64,000 nt of DNA from an uncultured Atopobiaceae bacterium (GTDB taxonomy: Bacteria > Actinomycetota > Coriobacteriia > Coriobacteriales > Atopobiaceae), in NCBI GenBank assembly GCA_944322145.1, contig CALUNW010000003.1:1-64000 (forward strand). The letters run 5' to 3'. The notes below the pieces were generated by a model. The model was not told the origin of the DNA. It worked only from the letters and a program-made list of their open reading frames with translations, and ran no database searches. Of this stretch, positions 36,610 through 49,348 are shown one piece after another. Numbering within the stretch: the stretch's first letter is position 1; each line of letters begins with the position of its first letter. The translations under genes were made by a program, and so were the position numbers.

Positions 36610-37025
36610 AGGGGCTCCATCTCGCCGGCGGGCGCCGGGTCGGTCCACGTGAAGCCGTCGCCCGTGCCCTTGCCATCAATGAGGGAGTAGGCAGAGTAGG
36701 CGCGATACCCTCGCTCCCCAAACTCCAGGAGCAGGGCGTCGGCATAGGAGCCGTCCTCGTCCTCGACGGCGCCCTCGTAGGCGATGGCGTAACGAACGGC
36801 GTCATCGAGGGTGCTCACGCGGTTACGCGCGCCCTCGAGGCAGGCCTCTGGGCCGTCGTCCTCAAACTCGTAGCTCGAAACGGCACCGTCGGTACCTTCC
36901 ACGACGAGAAGGACCTCAAACGGCTCACCAGCGGCGAGCAGGTCGAAGGCACTGCCCATGAGCTCGCTTGCGAGCTCGTCGGTCTCCGGGGAGACCCCGT
37001 CGCGAAGGTCATCTCTCTCTGCCAT
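36603..37025 (-). CDS. Hypothetical small acidic protein
   Basis: 140 residues, strongly acidic, no membrane segment. I do not recognise the family. Visible features: an N-terminal acidic helix, a beta-rich middle (FEVLLVVEGTDGAVSSYEFED), a helical stretch (ARNRVSTLDDAVRYAIAYEGAVE) and a conserved-looking GYRAYSAYSLIDGKGTGDGF. The ATG follows GGGAGGCACA. The stop codon lies within a long palindrome, so its last residues (EPLL) could come from the insertion. Confidence 0.6.
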   Translation of the reverse strand: MAERDDLRDGVSPETDELASELMGSAFDLLAAGEPFEVLLVVEGTDGAVSSYEFEDDGPEACLEGARNRVSTLDDAVRYAIAYEGAVEDEDGSYADALLLEFGERGYRAYSAYSLIDGKGTGDGFTWTDPAPAGEMEPLL

Positions 37026-37089
37026 TGTGCCTCCCGTGTCTTCTTTCCTGCAGCGATGATACCGCAAGGCTCGCGACCGATCCCTCATG

Positions 37090-37307
37090 TGCAAAATCGA
37101 GTTTCAGTCCATATTTCGGCCAGCCGAAATGCAAAATCGCGCTTCAGTCCATAGGTTTTATGGCCTTGCGGCTACCTTCCCTGAGAAAAGCCCAGTTGGA
37201 GAATCTGGCACGAGTCGTGAATCCACCCTGAAGCGTTGTTTTCTGTGGACTGAAGCGTGTTTTTGCATTCGACGACGGCCCAATATGGATTGAAGGCCGA
37301 TTTTGCA
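37090..37307. repeat. Inverted block of 40-bp-period repeats
   Basis: The word TGCAAAATCG-N-GNTTCAGTCCATA occurs forward at 37090 and 37130 and in reverse ending at 37267 and 37307; both pairs are spaced exactly 40 bp. A partial reverse copy (CTGAAGCG) begins at 37228. Together they make a large inverted arrangement inside the 337-bp gap 37026-37362. No gene is seen there. Confidence 0.75.
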
Positions 37308-37324
37308 GCCTGTAGGACTCAGAG

Positions 37325-37352
37325 AAAAGCCGAGGGCCCTGCGGCCCCCGGC
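37325..37352 (-). terminator. Terminator of the tRNA-Ala gene
   Basis: GCCGGGGGCC and GGCCCUCGGC pair (one G-U) on the minus strand, followed by UUUUCUCU. Confidence 0.8.
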
Positions 37353-37362
37353 ATGACTGTCA

Positions 37363-37438
37363 TGGTGGAGACGATGGGGCTCGAACCCACGGCCTCAGGC
37401 TTGCAAAGCCCGCGCTCTCCCAGCTGAGCTACGTCCCC
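37363..37438 (-). tRNA. tRNA-Ala (TGC anticodon)
   Basis: 76 nt including CCA: acceptor GGGGACG/CGTCTCC, D arm AGCTCAGCTGGGAGAGC, anticodon loop TTTGCAA, T arm GTGGGTTCGAGCCCCAT. Neighbour of tRNA-Ile on the same strand. Confidence 0.94.
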
Positions 37439-37445
37439 GTACCTG

Positions 37446-37491
37446 AAAAATAATAATCGCCCCAGCGGCGACTCGGCAAACGCTGGGGCGA
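37446..37491 (-). terminator. Terminator of the tRNA-Ile gene
   Basis: CGCCCCAGCG and CGCTGGGGCG (10 bp, 13-nt loop); on the minus strand followed by AUUAUUAUUUUUC. Confidence 0.85.
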
Positions 37492-37505
37492 CTATTGTCA
37501 GGAAG

Positions 37506-37582
37506 TGGTGGGCCTGACAAGGTTCGAACTTGTGACCTCCCGGTTATCAGCCGGACGCTCTGACCAACTGAGCTACAGGCCC
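37506..37582 (-). tRNA. tRNA-Ile (GAT anticodon)
   Basis: 77 nt including CCA: acceptor GGGCCTG/CAGGCCC, D arm AGCTCAGTTGGTCAGAGC, anticodon loop CTGATAA, T arm AAGTTCGAACCTT. tRNA-Ile and tRNA-Ala commonly sit in rRNA operons; no rRNA is present here. Confidence 0.94.
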
Positions 37583-37663
37583 AACGCAAGGAGATACTTT
37601 ACACGCCACCCGCCGTGGCGTCAACAACTTTTTCCGATTTCTCTCCAAATGCTGTGAAGGGCG

Positions 37664-37691
37664 TTGCTCGGGCCCCTCATTTGGGTAGGAT
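37664..37691 (+). promoter_or_regulatory. Promoter of the bifunctional-nuclease-family gene
   Basis: -35 TTGCTC (37664-37669), 16-nt spacer, -10 TAGGAT (37686-37691), 26 nt before the GTG start. Confidence 0.45.
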
Positions 37692-37716
37692 ATGCGTTCA
37701 GAGAACAGGAGGGAAC

Positions 37717-38247
37717 GTGCCGCTGAAAGAGATGAACATAGAGAGCATCGTCGTTGGTGGGGGCCCGGTGGCCTCTCTCGTCGTGTTGCGCACGATAGAC
37801 GACAGCGGCCCTGCGCTGCAACTTCCCATCCGCATCGGCTCGGTGGAGGCCACGGCCATATCCATGGGCGTCACCCCGCGCCAGGGCGCGCGGCCAATGA
37901 CGCACGACCTTCTCGCCTCGACCATCAAGGCGCTGGGCGGTCGCTGCGTTGCCGTGCGCGTGATGGCCGTCCAAGGAACCACCTTCTTTGCCCAGCTCGA
38001 CCTCGAGCGCGAGGACGGGGAGCACGCCTTCGTCGACGCCCGCCCCTCGGATGCGCTCGCGATTGCCGTGCGCGAGGGCGTGCCCATCTATGCGGACGAG
38101 CAGGTCCTCGCAACGGCAGCGCTGCCGGACTTCCGCGGCGTGGAGAAGGACGAGGAGGCCCACGAGCTCGAGGAGTTCCACAACTTCGTCGAGAGCCTCT
38201 CTCCCGAGGACTTCAACGTCGCGCCCGGCAACAAGGACGTCGAGTAG
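37717..38247 (+). CDS. Bifunctional nuclease family protein (DUF151/BFN)
   Basis: 176 residues. The DUF151 core is recognisable: VVLRTIDDSGPALQLPIRIGSVEATAI, then RPMTHDLLASTIKALGG, and VDARPSDALAIAVREGVPIYA. Plant members degrade DNA and RNA; the role in bacteria is unclear. It starts at GTG with AGGAGG 6 nt upstream; an ATG five codons later lacks a site. The C-terminal 40 residues are acidic. Lone plus-strand gene between tRNA-Ile and the gyrA terminator. Confidence 0.85.
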   Translation: MPLKEMNIESIVVGGGPVASLVVLRTIDDSGPALQLPIRIGSVEATAISMGVTPRQGARPMTHDLLASTIKALGGRCVAVRVMAVQGTTFFAQLDLEREDGEHAFVDARPSDALAIAVREGVPIYADEQVLATAALPDFRGVEKDEEAHELEEFHNFVESLSPEDFNVAPGNKDVE

Positions 38248-38350
38248 CTGCGCGCTGCTGCAAAAATAACGCGCACAGCGTGCTTTCACTTCATATATCC
38301 GCAGGTCAATATTTCTCGAATGTCATACCATGCGCGTTAATTCGACGCCG

Positions 38351-38385
38351 CAGAAAACGGGGGACGCGTCGAAACGCGTCCCCCG
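38351..38385 (-). terminator. Rho-independent terminator of gyrA
   Basis: A 12-bp perfect stem (CGGGGGACGCGT with its complement), UUCG loop on the minus strand, then UUUUCUG. Six nt past the gyrA stop. Confidence 0.9.
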
Positions 38386-38390
38386 CTCGC

Positions 38391-41141
<2,751 letters not shown>

Positions 41142-41156
41142 GTATGGCCTTTCTCT

Positions 41157-41237
41157 GGGTGATTCAAAAGGGGACAGACCCCTTTTGAATCATGGGTTTG
41201 ATGATTCAAAAGGGGTCTGTCCCCTTTTGAATCACCC
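41157..41237. repeat. Nested palindrome, GGACAG family copy 5, between gyrB and gyrA
   Basis: Perfect 37-bp arms (41157-41193 and 41201-41237) with a 7-nt loop. Each arm contains a complete inner hairpin: GATTCAAAAGGGG-ACAGA-CCCCTTTTGAATC (13 bp). It lies between the gyrB stop (41248) and the gyrA start (41141). Confidence 0.92.
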
Positions 41238-41247
41238 CGTCAGGTGG

Positions 41248-43290
<2,043 letters not shown>

Positions 43291-43428
43291 GCGCTCTTCC
43301 TCCCTCGGCGCCCGGACAGGCGCCCAACATGGCCGTTCATCATCGAGCCGAGACATAAATCGACCCAACTTGCATGATGATACCTGTTGTGAGCCACTGA
43401 GAAGGCTTCTGAGACGGGCTTCACGAAT

Positions 43429-43989
43429 TTAGCTATTACGTCCCGACCGACGTTGCCAAGACTCTCTCATGGCACGAGAGACGCTGTCCCTCAGTGACTC
43501 GGGAACCTGCGCGCAGAGCTCGTCTATCTCAGCGGCCTCGTCGGGCGTGAGCGATGCGGACGCGGCGGGCGAGAAGGACCTCCTCTCGCGGGCGGGGCCG
43601 GGGCGGGCGCCGCCCCGCTTGGACTCGCGGAACTGGACCTCCTCGAAGCGGCACCCCACGCGCTCGAGACGAGCCTGGTAGATCTCGCGGTTTGCCGTGA
43701 AGTCCGTCACGCGCGAGCGGGAATCGACATAGACGACCAGCGTGGGCAGCACCTGCCTCCCGGAGGGCTCGCGCACGAAGACTCCCGTCGTGTGGGCCCT
43801 CTCGATGTCTCCGTTGACGGCGTACCATGCGCGGCCGGCGCTCCACGTGGAACGTGCGGACCCCCGTGCGTCGAGGCCGCCGATGACGGCGGAGAATACG
43901 TCTGCGACGGGCGTAGGGGTGGCCTCGCGCCGGAGGAGCTCGGCCTCGAGCTCACTTTGCGCGGCTCGCCGCGGCGCGTCATGACCCAA
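43429..43989 (-). CDS. DUF721 (DciA-like) protein
   Basis: 186 residues. The N-terminal alpha/beta part (ARSTWSAGRAWYAVNGDIERAHTTGVFV through TANREIYQARLERVG) fits DUF721, a KH-like domain; DciA members load or assist replicative helicase in many bacteria. The C-terminal half is basic then helical. It starts at TTG with a perfect GGAGGTGAT site 5 nt upstream, overlapping the end of recF, so translation is coupled. This is the standard recF-DUF721-gyrB position in actinobacteria. Confidence 0.75.
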   Translation of the reverse strand: MGHDAPRRAAQSELEAELLRREATPTPVADVFSAVIGGLDARGSARSTWSAGRAWYAVNGDIERAHTTGVFVREPSGRQVLPTLVVYVDSRSRVTDFTANREIYQARLERVGCRFEEVQFRESKRGGARPGPARERRSFSPAASASLTPDEAAEIDELCAQVPESLRDSVSRAMRESWQRRSGRNS

Positions 43990-45067
43990 AGCGAATCACC
44001 TCCGCCGCGTCGAGGAGCTCTGTCGAGAAGTACCCCAGGTTGGTCGTCGTGACCACCGTCTGGATGCCCTCGCGGACGTAGGACATGACGGCCTCGCGCC
44101 TTGCCTCGTCGAGCTCGCTCATCACGTCGTCGAGCAGGAGCAGCGGGCGTGAGCCCAGCAGCTCCTCGGCGAGGCCTACCTCGGCCATCTTGACCGCGAG
44201 GGCCACGGTGCGCTGCTGCCCCTGGGACCCGAAGGAGCGCGCGTCGCGTCCCTCGATGGAAAAGGCAACATCATCGCGATGGGGGCCGACGCAGGTCTGC
44301 CTCCTGCGCAGGTCGTCGGGGCGTCCTGCGCGCAGGCGCTCGTAGAAGAGGTCGCGCAGCTCGTCTCTCGTGAGCCCCTCGACCCCCTCGCCGAGCGTGC
44401 AGGAGTAGGAGCAGACAAGCTCCTCTCCCCCCGAGACGCGACCATAGACCTCTCTCACGCGGTCGGCGAGGCGGGAGAACAGGCGCAGGCGCGCGTGGAG
44501 CAGCGTCGCGCCGCCGAGGGAGACCGACGAGTCCCATGCCTCAATCAGGCCCTCGTCGGGAAACTCGTCCTTGAGCAGGCGATTTCTCTGCTCGACGGAG
44601 CGCAGGTAGGCAGCGAGGACGTTGGCGTAGCCGCGGTTTGCCTGCCGGCCGAAGTCATCGATCTCGTCGCGGCGCACGGAGGCCCCTCGTTTGACCAGGG
44701 CCAGGTCGTCGGGCGAGAAGAGCACCGACATCAGCTCCCCGGGCATGTCCGCGGCCTGGCAGCGCTTGCCGTTGCGCGAGAACTGCCTCCTTCCCGCCAC
44801 CACGTCCAGGCGCGCGTCGAGCACGCGGCCGTCGCCCTCGAGGCGTGCGTCGATCCGCGCGCTCTCCGCCCCGTCCCGCACGAGCTGGGACGGGGCCGGG
44901 CGGCGAAAGGACTGGCCGGAGGTGAGCAGCTGCAGCGCCTCGACGGTGTTGGTCTTTCCCGCGGCGTTGGGGCCGACGAAGACGGTGACCCCGGGCGACA
45001 GCGCTACCCCCAGGCGCTCGAAGCTCCTGAAGTCCGCGAGCGCGAGCTCTGTGACGAGAAGGCCCAT
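43979..45067 (-). CDS. recF: DNA replication and repair protein RecF
   Basis: SMC-like ATPase that helps load RecA at gaps. 362 residues: Walker A GPNAAGKTNTVEAL, signature region SFGSQGQQRTVALAVKMAE, Walker B LLLLDDVMSELD. Starts 6 nt after the dnaN stop with TAGGGATAC ahead. Typical dnaN-recF pair. Confidence 0.95.
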   Translation of the reverse strand: MGLLVTELALADFRSFERLGVALSPGVTVFVGPNAAGKTNTVEALQLLTSGQSFRRPAPSQLVRDGAESARIDARLEGDGRVLDARLDVVAGRRQFSRNGKRCQAADMPGELMSVLFSPDDLALVKRGASVRRDEIDDFGRQANRGYANVLAAYLRSVEQRNRLLKDEFPDEGLIEAWDSSVSLGGATLLHARLRLFSRLADRVREVYGRVSGGEELVCSYSCTLGEGVEGLTRDELRDLFYERLRAGRPDDLRRRQTCVGPHRDDVAFSIEGRDARSFGSQGQQRTVALAVKMAEVGLAEELLGSRPLLLLDDVMSELDEARREAVMSYVREGIQTVVTTTNLGYFSTELLDAAEVIRFGS

Positions 45068-45073
45068 GTATCC

Positions 45074-46174
45074 CTACAGCCTCACCGGCATGAGGAGGTA
45101 GAGGTAGTTGACCTTGCCGTTGCACTTGAAGATGCCCGGCTGGACGGAGCCCTGGAGCTCGAGGCGCATCTGCCTGCTCTCGGAGACGGCGTTGACGCAG
45201 TCGAAGACGTAGTGGTAGTTGAGCGCGATGGACAGGCTCTGCCCCTCGACGTCGCAGGGAAGGGTCTCCGAGGACTCCCCCTGCTCGGGAGAGCGCGCGG
45301 AGAGGCGCATCAGGCCCGCGTCGGCGTCGATGTCAAAGCGCACGGAGGCGTTCTGCAGGGCGATGACCGAGACGCGCTTGAGGGCGGAGGAGAACTCGGC
45401 GACGTCGAGTCCGACCGCAGTGGCGCAGGTGGGCGGGAGAAGCTGCTTGTAGTCGGGGAAGTTGCCCTCGATGCGGCGGGACACGAAGGTCGTGTTGCCG
45501 AAGGTGAACACGATCTGGCTCTCGGTGGTGCCGATGGAGAGCGTGTCCGTCATGGTGGGCATCGAAAGGACGTCATGGAAGACGGTTCCTGGCACGATGG
45601 CGCGGAAGGCCTCGCCGGCGGGGGCCTCCACCGAAGAGTCGCAGACGGCCAGGCGGAACGAGTCGGTCGCCACGAGGCGAATGGTGTTGTCCTCGACGGT
45701 GAGCAGGATTCCCTGGAGGATCGGCCGCGAGGTCTCCTTGGAGGTCACGCGATAGATCTTGTCGACCATCTTCGAGAGGAGCTCGCTCGGGAGCTCCATC
45801 GTCCTCTCGGGACGGACCTCGGGAAAGCCGGCCCAGTCGGCAGGGTTCAGCGTGTTCAGGCGGAAGGTCGACTTCTCGCAGGAGATGACGAGCGTGCGGT
45901 CGGACCCCTCGAAGGTCACCGCGGCGTCGGAGAGGTTCTTCACGATGCTCGTGAGCACCTTGCCGGAGACGACGGCCTCTCCCGGCTCCTCGACGTTGGC
46001 GGGAATGAGGTGGCGGATGGAGATGGTGAGGTTGTTCGTCTGGAACTCAAGCGTGCCGTCGGCCGCGCGGACGTAGATTCCCGAGAGGATGGGGAGGGTG
46101 GAGTTTGCCCCCATGCCCTTGGCCACGACGGTGAGGGCCTTCATGAGAGAAGATTGGCTGACGGTGAATTTCAT
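45074..46174 (-). CDS. dnaN: DNA polymerase III beta subunit (sliding clamp)
   Basis: Ring-shaped clamp that tethers polymerases. 366 residues, normal length; MKFTVSQSSLMKALTVVAKGMGAN start, three repeated clamp domains, LPILSGI and the C-terminal hydrophobic pocket with the YLLMPVRL end. An AAAGGG site before the ATG. Separated from dnaA by the unwinding region at 46190-46411. Confidence 0.97.
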   Translation of the reverse strand: MKFTVSQSSLMKALTVVAKGMGANSTLPILSGIYVRAADGTLEFQTNNLTISIRHLIPANVEEPGEAVVSGKVLTSIVKNLSDAAVTFEGSDRTLVISCEKSTFRLNTLNPADWAGFPEVRPERTMELPSELLSKMVDKIYRVTSKETSRPILQGILLTVEDNTIRLVATDSFRLAVCDSSVEAPAGEAFRAIVPGTVFHDVLSMPTMTDTLSIGTTESQIVFTFGNTTFVSRRIEGNFPDYKQLLPPTCATAVGLDVAEFSSALKRVSVIALQNASVRFDIDADAGLMRLSARSPEQGESSETLPCDVEGQSLSIALNYHYVFDCVNAVSESRQMRLELQGSVQPGIFKCNGKVNYLYLLMPVRL

Positions 46175-46189
46175 GCGCGACCCTTTCTC

Positions 46190-46411
46190 TTATCTTTAAA
46201 TACATACTTAAGAACAGTAGTAGTAATAGGGTGTGTCAAAAAGCTGATAACTCAAGATTTTCCCAGATGGGAGACCTTGTCTAACGTCATTTCCAAGCGG
46301 CCTCTTCTTCTACTCCCTCAACATCTGCCGGCTCTGTCTAAAACCATTCAACACGCAGCTCCGACTTATCTTCCCGTCTCGACACCTTGTCTACAGTCTT
46401 GTCTACATGAC
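46190..46411. other. Origin unwinding region with DnaA-trio and DnaA boxes (dnaA-dnaN gap)
   Basis: In the 237-bp gap, TAGTAGTAATAG at 46218-46229 is four in-register TAG/TAA triplets, the DnaA-trio pattern (3'-GAT-AAT-GAT-GAT on the strand read from dnaA to dnaN). On one side is AT-rich DNA (46190-46214), on the other a short GGG and DnaA-box-like TTTTTGACA. Two TTGTCTACA words (46387, 46399) and TTGTCTAAC (46277) lie nearer dnaA. This matches the basal unwinding system described for Bacillus-type origins. Confidence 0.6.
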
Positions 46412-47968
46412 CTAGTGGTTGCCGACGATGGACTCGCGAATCGTCATGAGGCGGTCGTAGAAGGCCTTGCTGTTGCGCTTTGCCTCGTCCACGAAGCCGA
46501 TGCTGTGCATGACGGTCGCGTGGCTGCGCCCGCCGAAGTGCTTGCCGATGTCGGCGAAGGTCTTCTCGCAGAGGTCGCGCGAGAGCCAGATCGCTATGTG
46601 ACGGGCCTCCATGATCCCCTTGTTGCGCTTGTTCCCGACGAGGCTCGTGTGGTCGATGTCGTAGTACTTCTCGACCGCCCTCTGCACGTCCTCGATCGAG
46701 ACGGTCCGCTGGGAGGAGGGCCAGCACTCCTTGGCGATGCCCTCGATCTCCTCCCGGGCGATCTGGCCCCCGCGTCCCTCGGCGGCGGTGGCGGCGAACA
46801 GGCAGCGCTGGCAGAATCCCTCGATGACGCGGATGTTGGTGCCCGCGAGCTCGGCCATGTAGCTCATGGCCTCGTGCGGCACGGTGCCCGAGAGGGCGGG
46901 GACGTTCTCCCGCTCCGCGTCCTCGCGCATCCGCTCGCAGAAGGTCTCGATGAGGCGCAGCTTGAGCTCATAGCTCGGAATCTGGATGGGTGCCGTGAAA
47001 CCCGAGCTCAGACGGCTCGTCACGCGCTCGTCGAAGCTGTCCTTCCCCATGCCGAGCTGGGCGGGGGTGCGGTCGGCGGCGAGCACGATCTGCTTCCCGT
47101 TGCCGATGAGCTCGTTGAAGGTGTCGAAGAAGAAGCTTACGGTGCCCGCCTTGCCGGCCATCTTCTGGATGTCGTCGATGATGAGGACGTCGATGTCGGC
47201 GTAGTTCTGGCGCAGGACCGACGCGGCAGAGCGCTCGGAGTGGCGCATGGCCTCGGTGTAGTCCGTGATGAAGCTCGACGCGTCGCGATACACGCACAGG
47301 CGCGACGGGTCGTTGCGGGCCACGTAGTTCTGGATGGCGCGCAGCAGGTGAGTCTTGCCCAGACCGCTCTTCCCATAGATGAACAGGGGGTTGTACGTGC
47401 TGTTCATCCCGTTTGCGACCTGGAGGGCCGCCTGGTAGGGGATGTCGTTCTCGTCGCCGCGGACGAAGCGGTCAAAGGTGAGCTTGGAGGTCGCCTGAGA
47501 GATGTCCTCGACGAGGGGGTTGCGCTCGCGCCGGCGGCGGTTCTCCTCCTGGCGCGCGGACAGGGCCCTGCCCTCGTCCCAGGTGTCCCCCATGATGGTG
47601 CGGGGCGTGACGGGAGCGACCGCGCCGCCGGTCTCCGCGGCCCACGCGTCCGCCTCCGCACGCGACATGCTCGAGCGGGCCTGGGGGGCCTCCTGGGTCG
47701 TCGTCACCGGGGCAAAGGAGATGTCGAGGCTCATGGGCTCGAAGGCGGCCTGGGTCAGGCACTCCTCGACCACGGGGGCGTTCTTGGAGACGGTCTTGAG
47801 GACGAGCCTCATCGGGGTGGTGAGCCTTAGGGTCCCGTTCTCCATGCTGACGGGCGTGCAGTTGCGCAGCATGGCGAGCACCGACTCGGGAAGGCGCTGC
47901 TGCTGGGAAAGAAGGTCGAGGGCGTCCTGCCACAGGGCCTCGGCGTCTGATTCCAGGGAGAGTTCCAT
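46412..47968 (-). CDS. dnaA: Chromosomal replication initiator DnaA
   Basis: AAA+ protein that binds DnaA boxes and melts the origin. 518 residues: domain I (1-90), short linker, AAA+ domain with Walker A YGKSGLGKTH, Walker B VLIIDDIQ, sensor regions, and domain IV with a DNA-binding helix-turn-helix. The base-reading motif is GGRSHATVMHS (from about residue 479) instead of the usual GGRDHTTV-HA, so the Asp and first Thr that read the box in E. coli are Ser and Ala. The ATG MELSLES is chosen; no strong ribosome site is seen and a start 13 codons upstream cannot be excluded. Confidence 0.93.
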   Translation of the reverse strand: MELSLESDAEALWQDALDLLSQQQRLPESVLAMLRNCTPVSMENGTLRLTTPMRLVLKTVSKNAPVVEECLTQAAFEPMSLDISFAPVTTTQEAPQARSSMSRAEADAWAAETGGAVAPVTPRTIMGDTWDEGRALSARQEENRRRRERNPLVEDISQATSKLTFDRFVRGDENDIPYQAALQVANGMNSTYNPLFIYGKSGLGKTHLLRAIQNYVARNDPSRLCVYRDASSFITDYTEAMRHSERSAASVLRQNYADIDVLIIDDIQKMAGKAGTVSFFFDTFNELIGNGKQIVLAADRTPAQLGMGKDSFDERVTSRLSSGFTAPIQIPSYELKLRLIETFCERMREDAERENVPALSGTVPHEAMSYMAELAGTNIRVIEGFCQRCLFAATAAEGRGGQIAREEIEGIAKECWPSSQRTVSIEDVQRAVEKYYDIDHTSLVGNKRNKGIMEARHIAIWLSRDLCEKTFADIGKHFGGRSHATVMHSIGFVDEAKRNSKAFYDRLMTIRESIVGNH

Positions 47969-48017
47969 CACGCTCACAATCTCGAATGTTGAAAAGAGCG
48001 CTCTCAAGTATAGCTAT

Positions 48018-48026
48018 TGTTGATAA
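48018..48026 (-). other. DnaA-box-like site upstream of dnaA
   Basis: TTATCAACA on the minus strand, 50 nt before the dnaA start, with one mismatch to TTATCCACA. Its position would allow dnaA autoregulation. Confidence 0.45.
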
Positions 48027-48124
48027 CTTGGAACTCTCCGCGTCGGCCGGCGGATGGAGCGACGTCGGTGCTCTCCCAAAACTCCACACGCGGTGTTCTG
48101 GGAGGCGAGAAGGACGCGGGTCCG

Positions 48125-49090
48125 TCAGAGCGTCCCGCCCAGCGAGCGCCCGAACTCGGTCGGCTGGTATTTCTGGCCGCGCTTGATGACGGCGCCCTGG
48201 GCAGCGAGCGACGAGAGGGCGCGCGACCACGTGGCGGCAGAGGAGCCGAAGGCCTGAACGAGGTCGGTCGGCCCTGCCGCGCCGCGCTCGAGGACGAGTG
48301 CGAGCGCCTGTCGCCCGCGCTCGTCCAACCCTATGGCAGTGGGAGGCACCGGCGCGGGCTGCGGCGTCGCGGCGGCATAGGGCTGCTGGTAGGGCTGCTG
48401 ATAGGGCTGATATGCGGGTTGGTAGGGGTTGGGCGACCCGCCGGGCCAGGGCGCCTGCGGCTGCCATCCCCAGCTTGCCTGCTGCGGCCACGTCGCCGGC
48501 GCCCGCGGCGCGGGAGCGGGGAGCTCCTCGGCGTCGCTTGCCTCCGCCCCCGTGAGGGCGCGCGCGTCTGCCGCCGGGTGCGTCGATATGGTGACTACGG
48601 TGCCGCCCGAGATGTTGTCCTCGATCTCGAGGCTCCCGCCCTTGTCGATCATGTACTGCTGGGCGTAGGGCAGGCCCGACCCCACGCCGCGGATGTAGTG
48701 GCGCATCTCCTCGGTCGCCGACGTCGTGCCGTACTCGAGCGCGCGCGACTTCTCCTTGATGCCGGGGCCCTGGTCGGAGAAGCGGATGGTGTTGCCGCCG
48801 TCCAGTATCGTGATCGTGGGGGCCTCGAAGTAGGCGTGGACGAAGTTCTCGACGATCTCTCGTATGACCATGAACGGGATCGTGCCGCCCTGCTCGCGCG
48901 AGAGCCTGCTCACCTCGGAGGTGATTTCCTCGAGATAGCCGCGCACGTCGCGGGGCTCCACCACCACGACGCGCGGCGCGGCCGCGGTGTCGTCATAGAC
49001 GGCGATGCGCGCGGGGTGGGTCACCCTGAGGGCTCCCTGCTCGCCGTTCGCCCCCTCCCCCTCCACGAAGGGGTAGAAGTCTCGCGCCAT
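48125..49090 (-). CDS. GHKL-ATPase-like protein with winged-helix tail, next to oriC
   Basis: 321 residues. Residues about 65-180 form a HATPase_c (GHKL) domain: N-box REIVENFVHAYF, G1 FSDQGPGI, G2-like GVGSGLPYAQQYM, GGTVVTIS. There is no histidine phosphorylation domain and no membrane helix, so it is not a normal sensor kinase. A flexible linker with YQPYQQ repeats (about 220-245) leads to a C-terminal winged-helix-like domain (GLDERGRQALALVLERGAAGPTDLVQAFG). It sits between dnaA and the upstream DnaA-box region, cotranscription with dnaA being possible. Function unknown; a DNA-binding, ATP-dependent regulator is inferred. Confidence 0.65.
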   Translation of the reverse strand: MARDFYPFVEGEGANGEQGALRVTHPARIAVYDDTAAAPRVVVVEPRDVRGYLEEITSEVSRLSREQGGTIPFMVIREIVENFVHAYFEAPTITILDGGNTIRFSDQGPGIKEKSRALEYGTTSATEEMRHYIRGVGSGLPYAQQYMIDKGGSLEIEDNISGGTVVTISTHPAADARALTGAEASDAEELPAPAPRAPATWPQQASWGWQPQAPWPGGSPNPYQPAYQPYQQPYQQPYAAATPQPAPVPPTAIGLDERGRQALALVLERGAAGPTDLVQAFGSSAATWSRALSSLAAQGAVIKRGQKYQPTEFGRSLGGTL

Positions 49091-49348
49091 CGCCGCACAC
49101 CACCTTTCGACACTCGTTCGACGTCTGTAGATAACTTTTCACTGAGAATTCAATGTGGGTGAAAGTTTTCAACAAACGATAAAAACATGTCGAAAACTGG
49201 GAATACTCAGGTGAGAAGAACGTGAAAAGAATAGCATGCATACGGAACATTTCGTTTGTATAGAAAGATGAATCCACCGCGCATGAAAGCTTTCCTCGCG
49301 CCGCGGGGCCTCAAAAGTGGCTTCCAAAAAGATTCTTTTGAGGATAAA
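49091..49348. other. Upstream origin region with DnaA-box-like cluster
   Basis: The 339-bp divergent gap between the ATPase gene and rpmH is AT-rich for this genome. It holds TTATCTACA (minus, 49126-49134), TTTTCAACA (plus, 49166-49174), TTTTCGACA (minus, 49188-49196) and a related TTTCGACA (plus, near 49106). With the dnaA-dnaN gap it suggests a two-part origin. The coding strand changes here. Confidence 0.6.

Noticed and set aside
36395-36805. A 137-residue N-terminal extension of TypA
   Set aside because: It passes through the palindrome at 36505-36609, while a normal TypA start with a ribosome site lies at 36394.
43841-43852. A third parS site (CTCCACGTGGAA) in the DUF721 gene
   Set aside because: It is palindromic but lacks the TTTCACGTGAAA core; two positions per half differ.
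44279-47830. A 1183-codon plus-strand reading frame opposite recF, dnaN and dnaA
   Set aside because: It is antisense to three certain genes, lacks recognisable domains and has the Leu/Val/Asp/Gly/His composition expected for the complement of GC-rich coding DNA.
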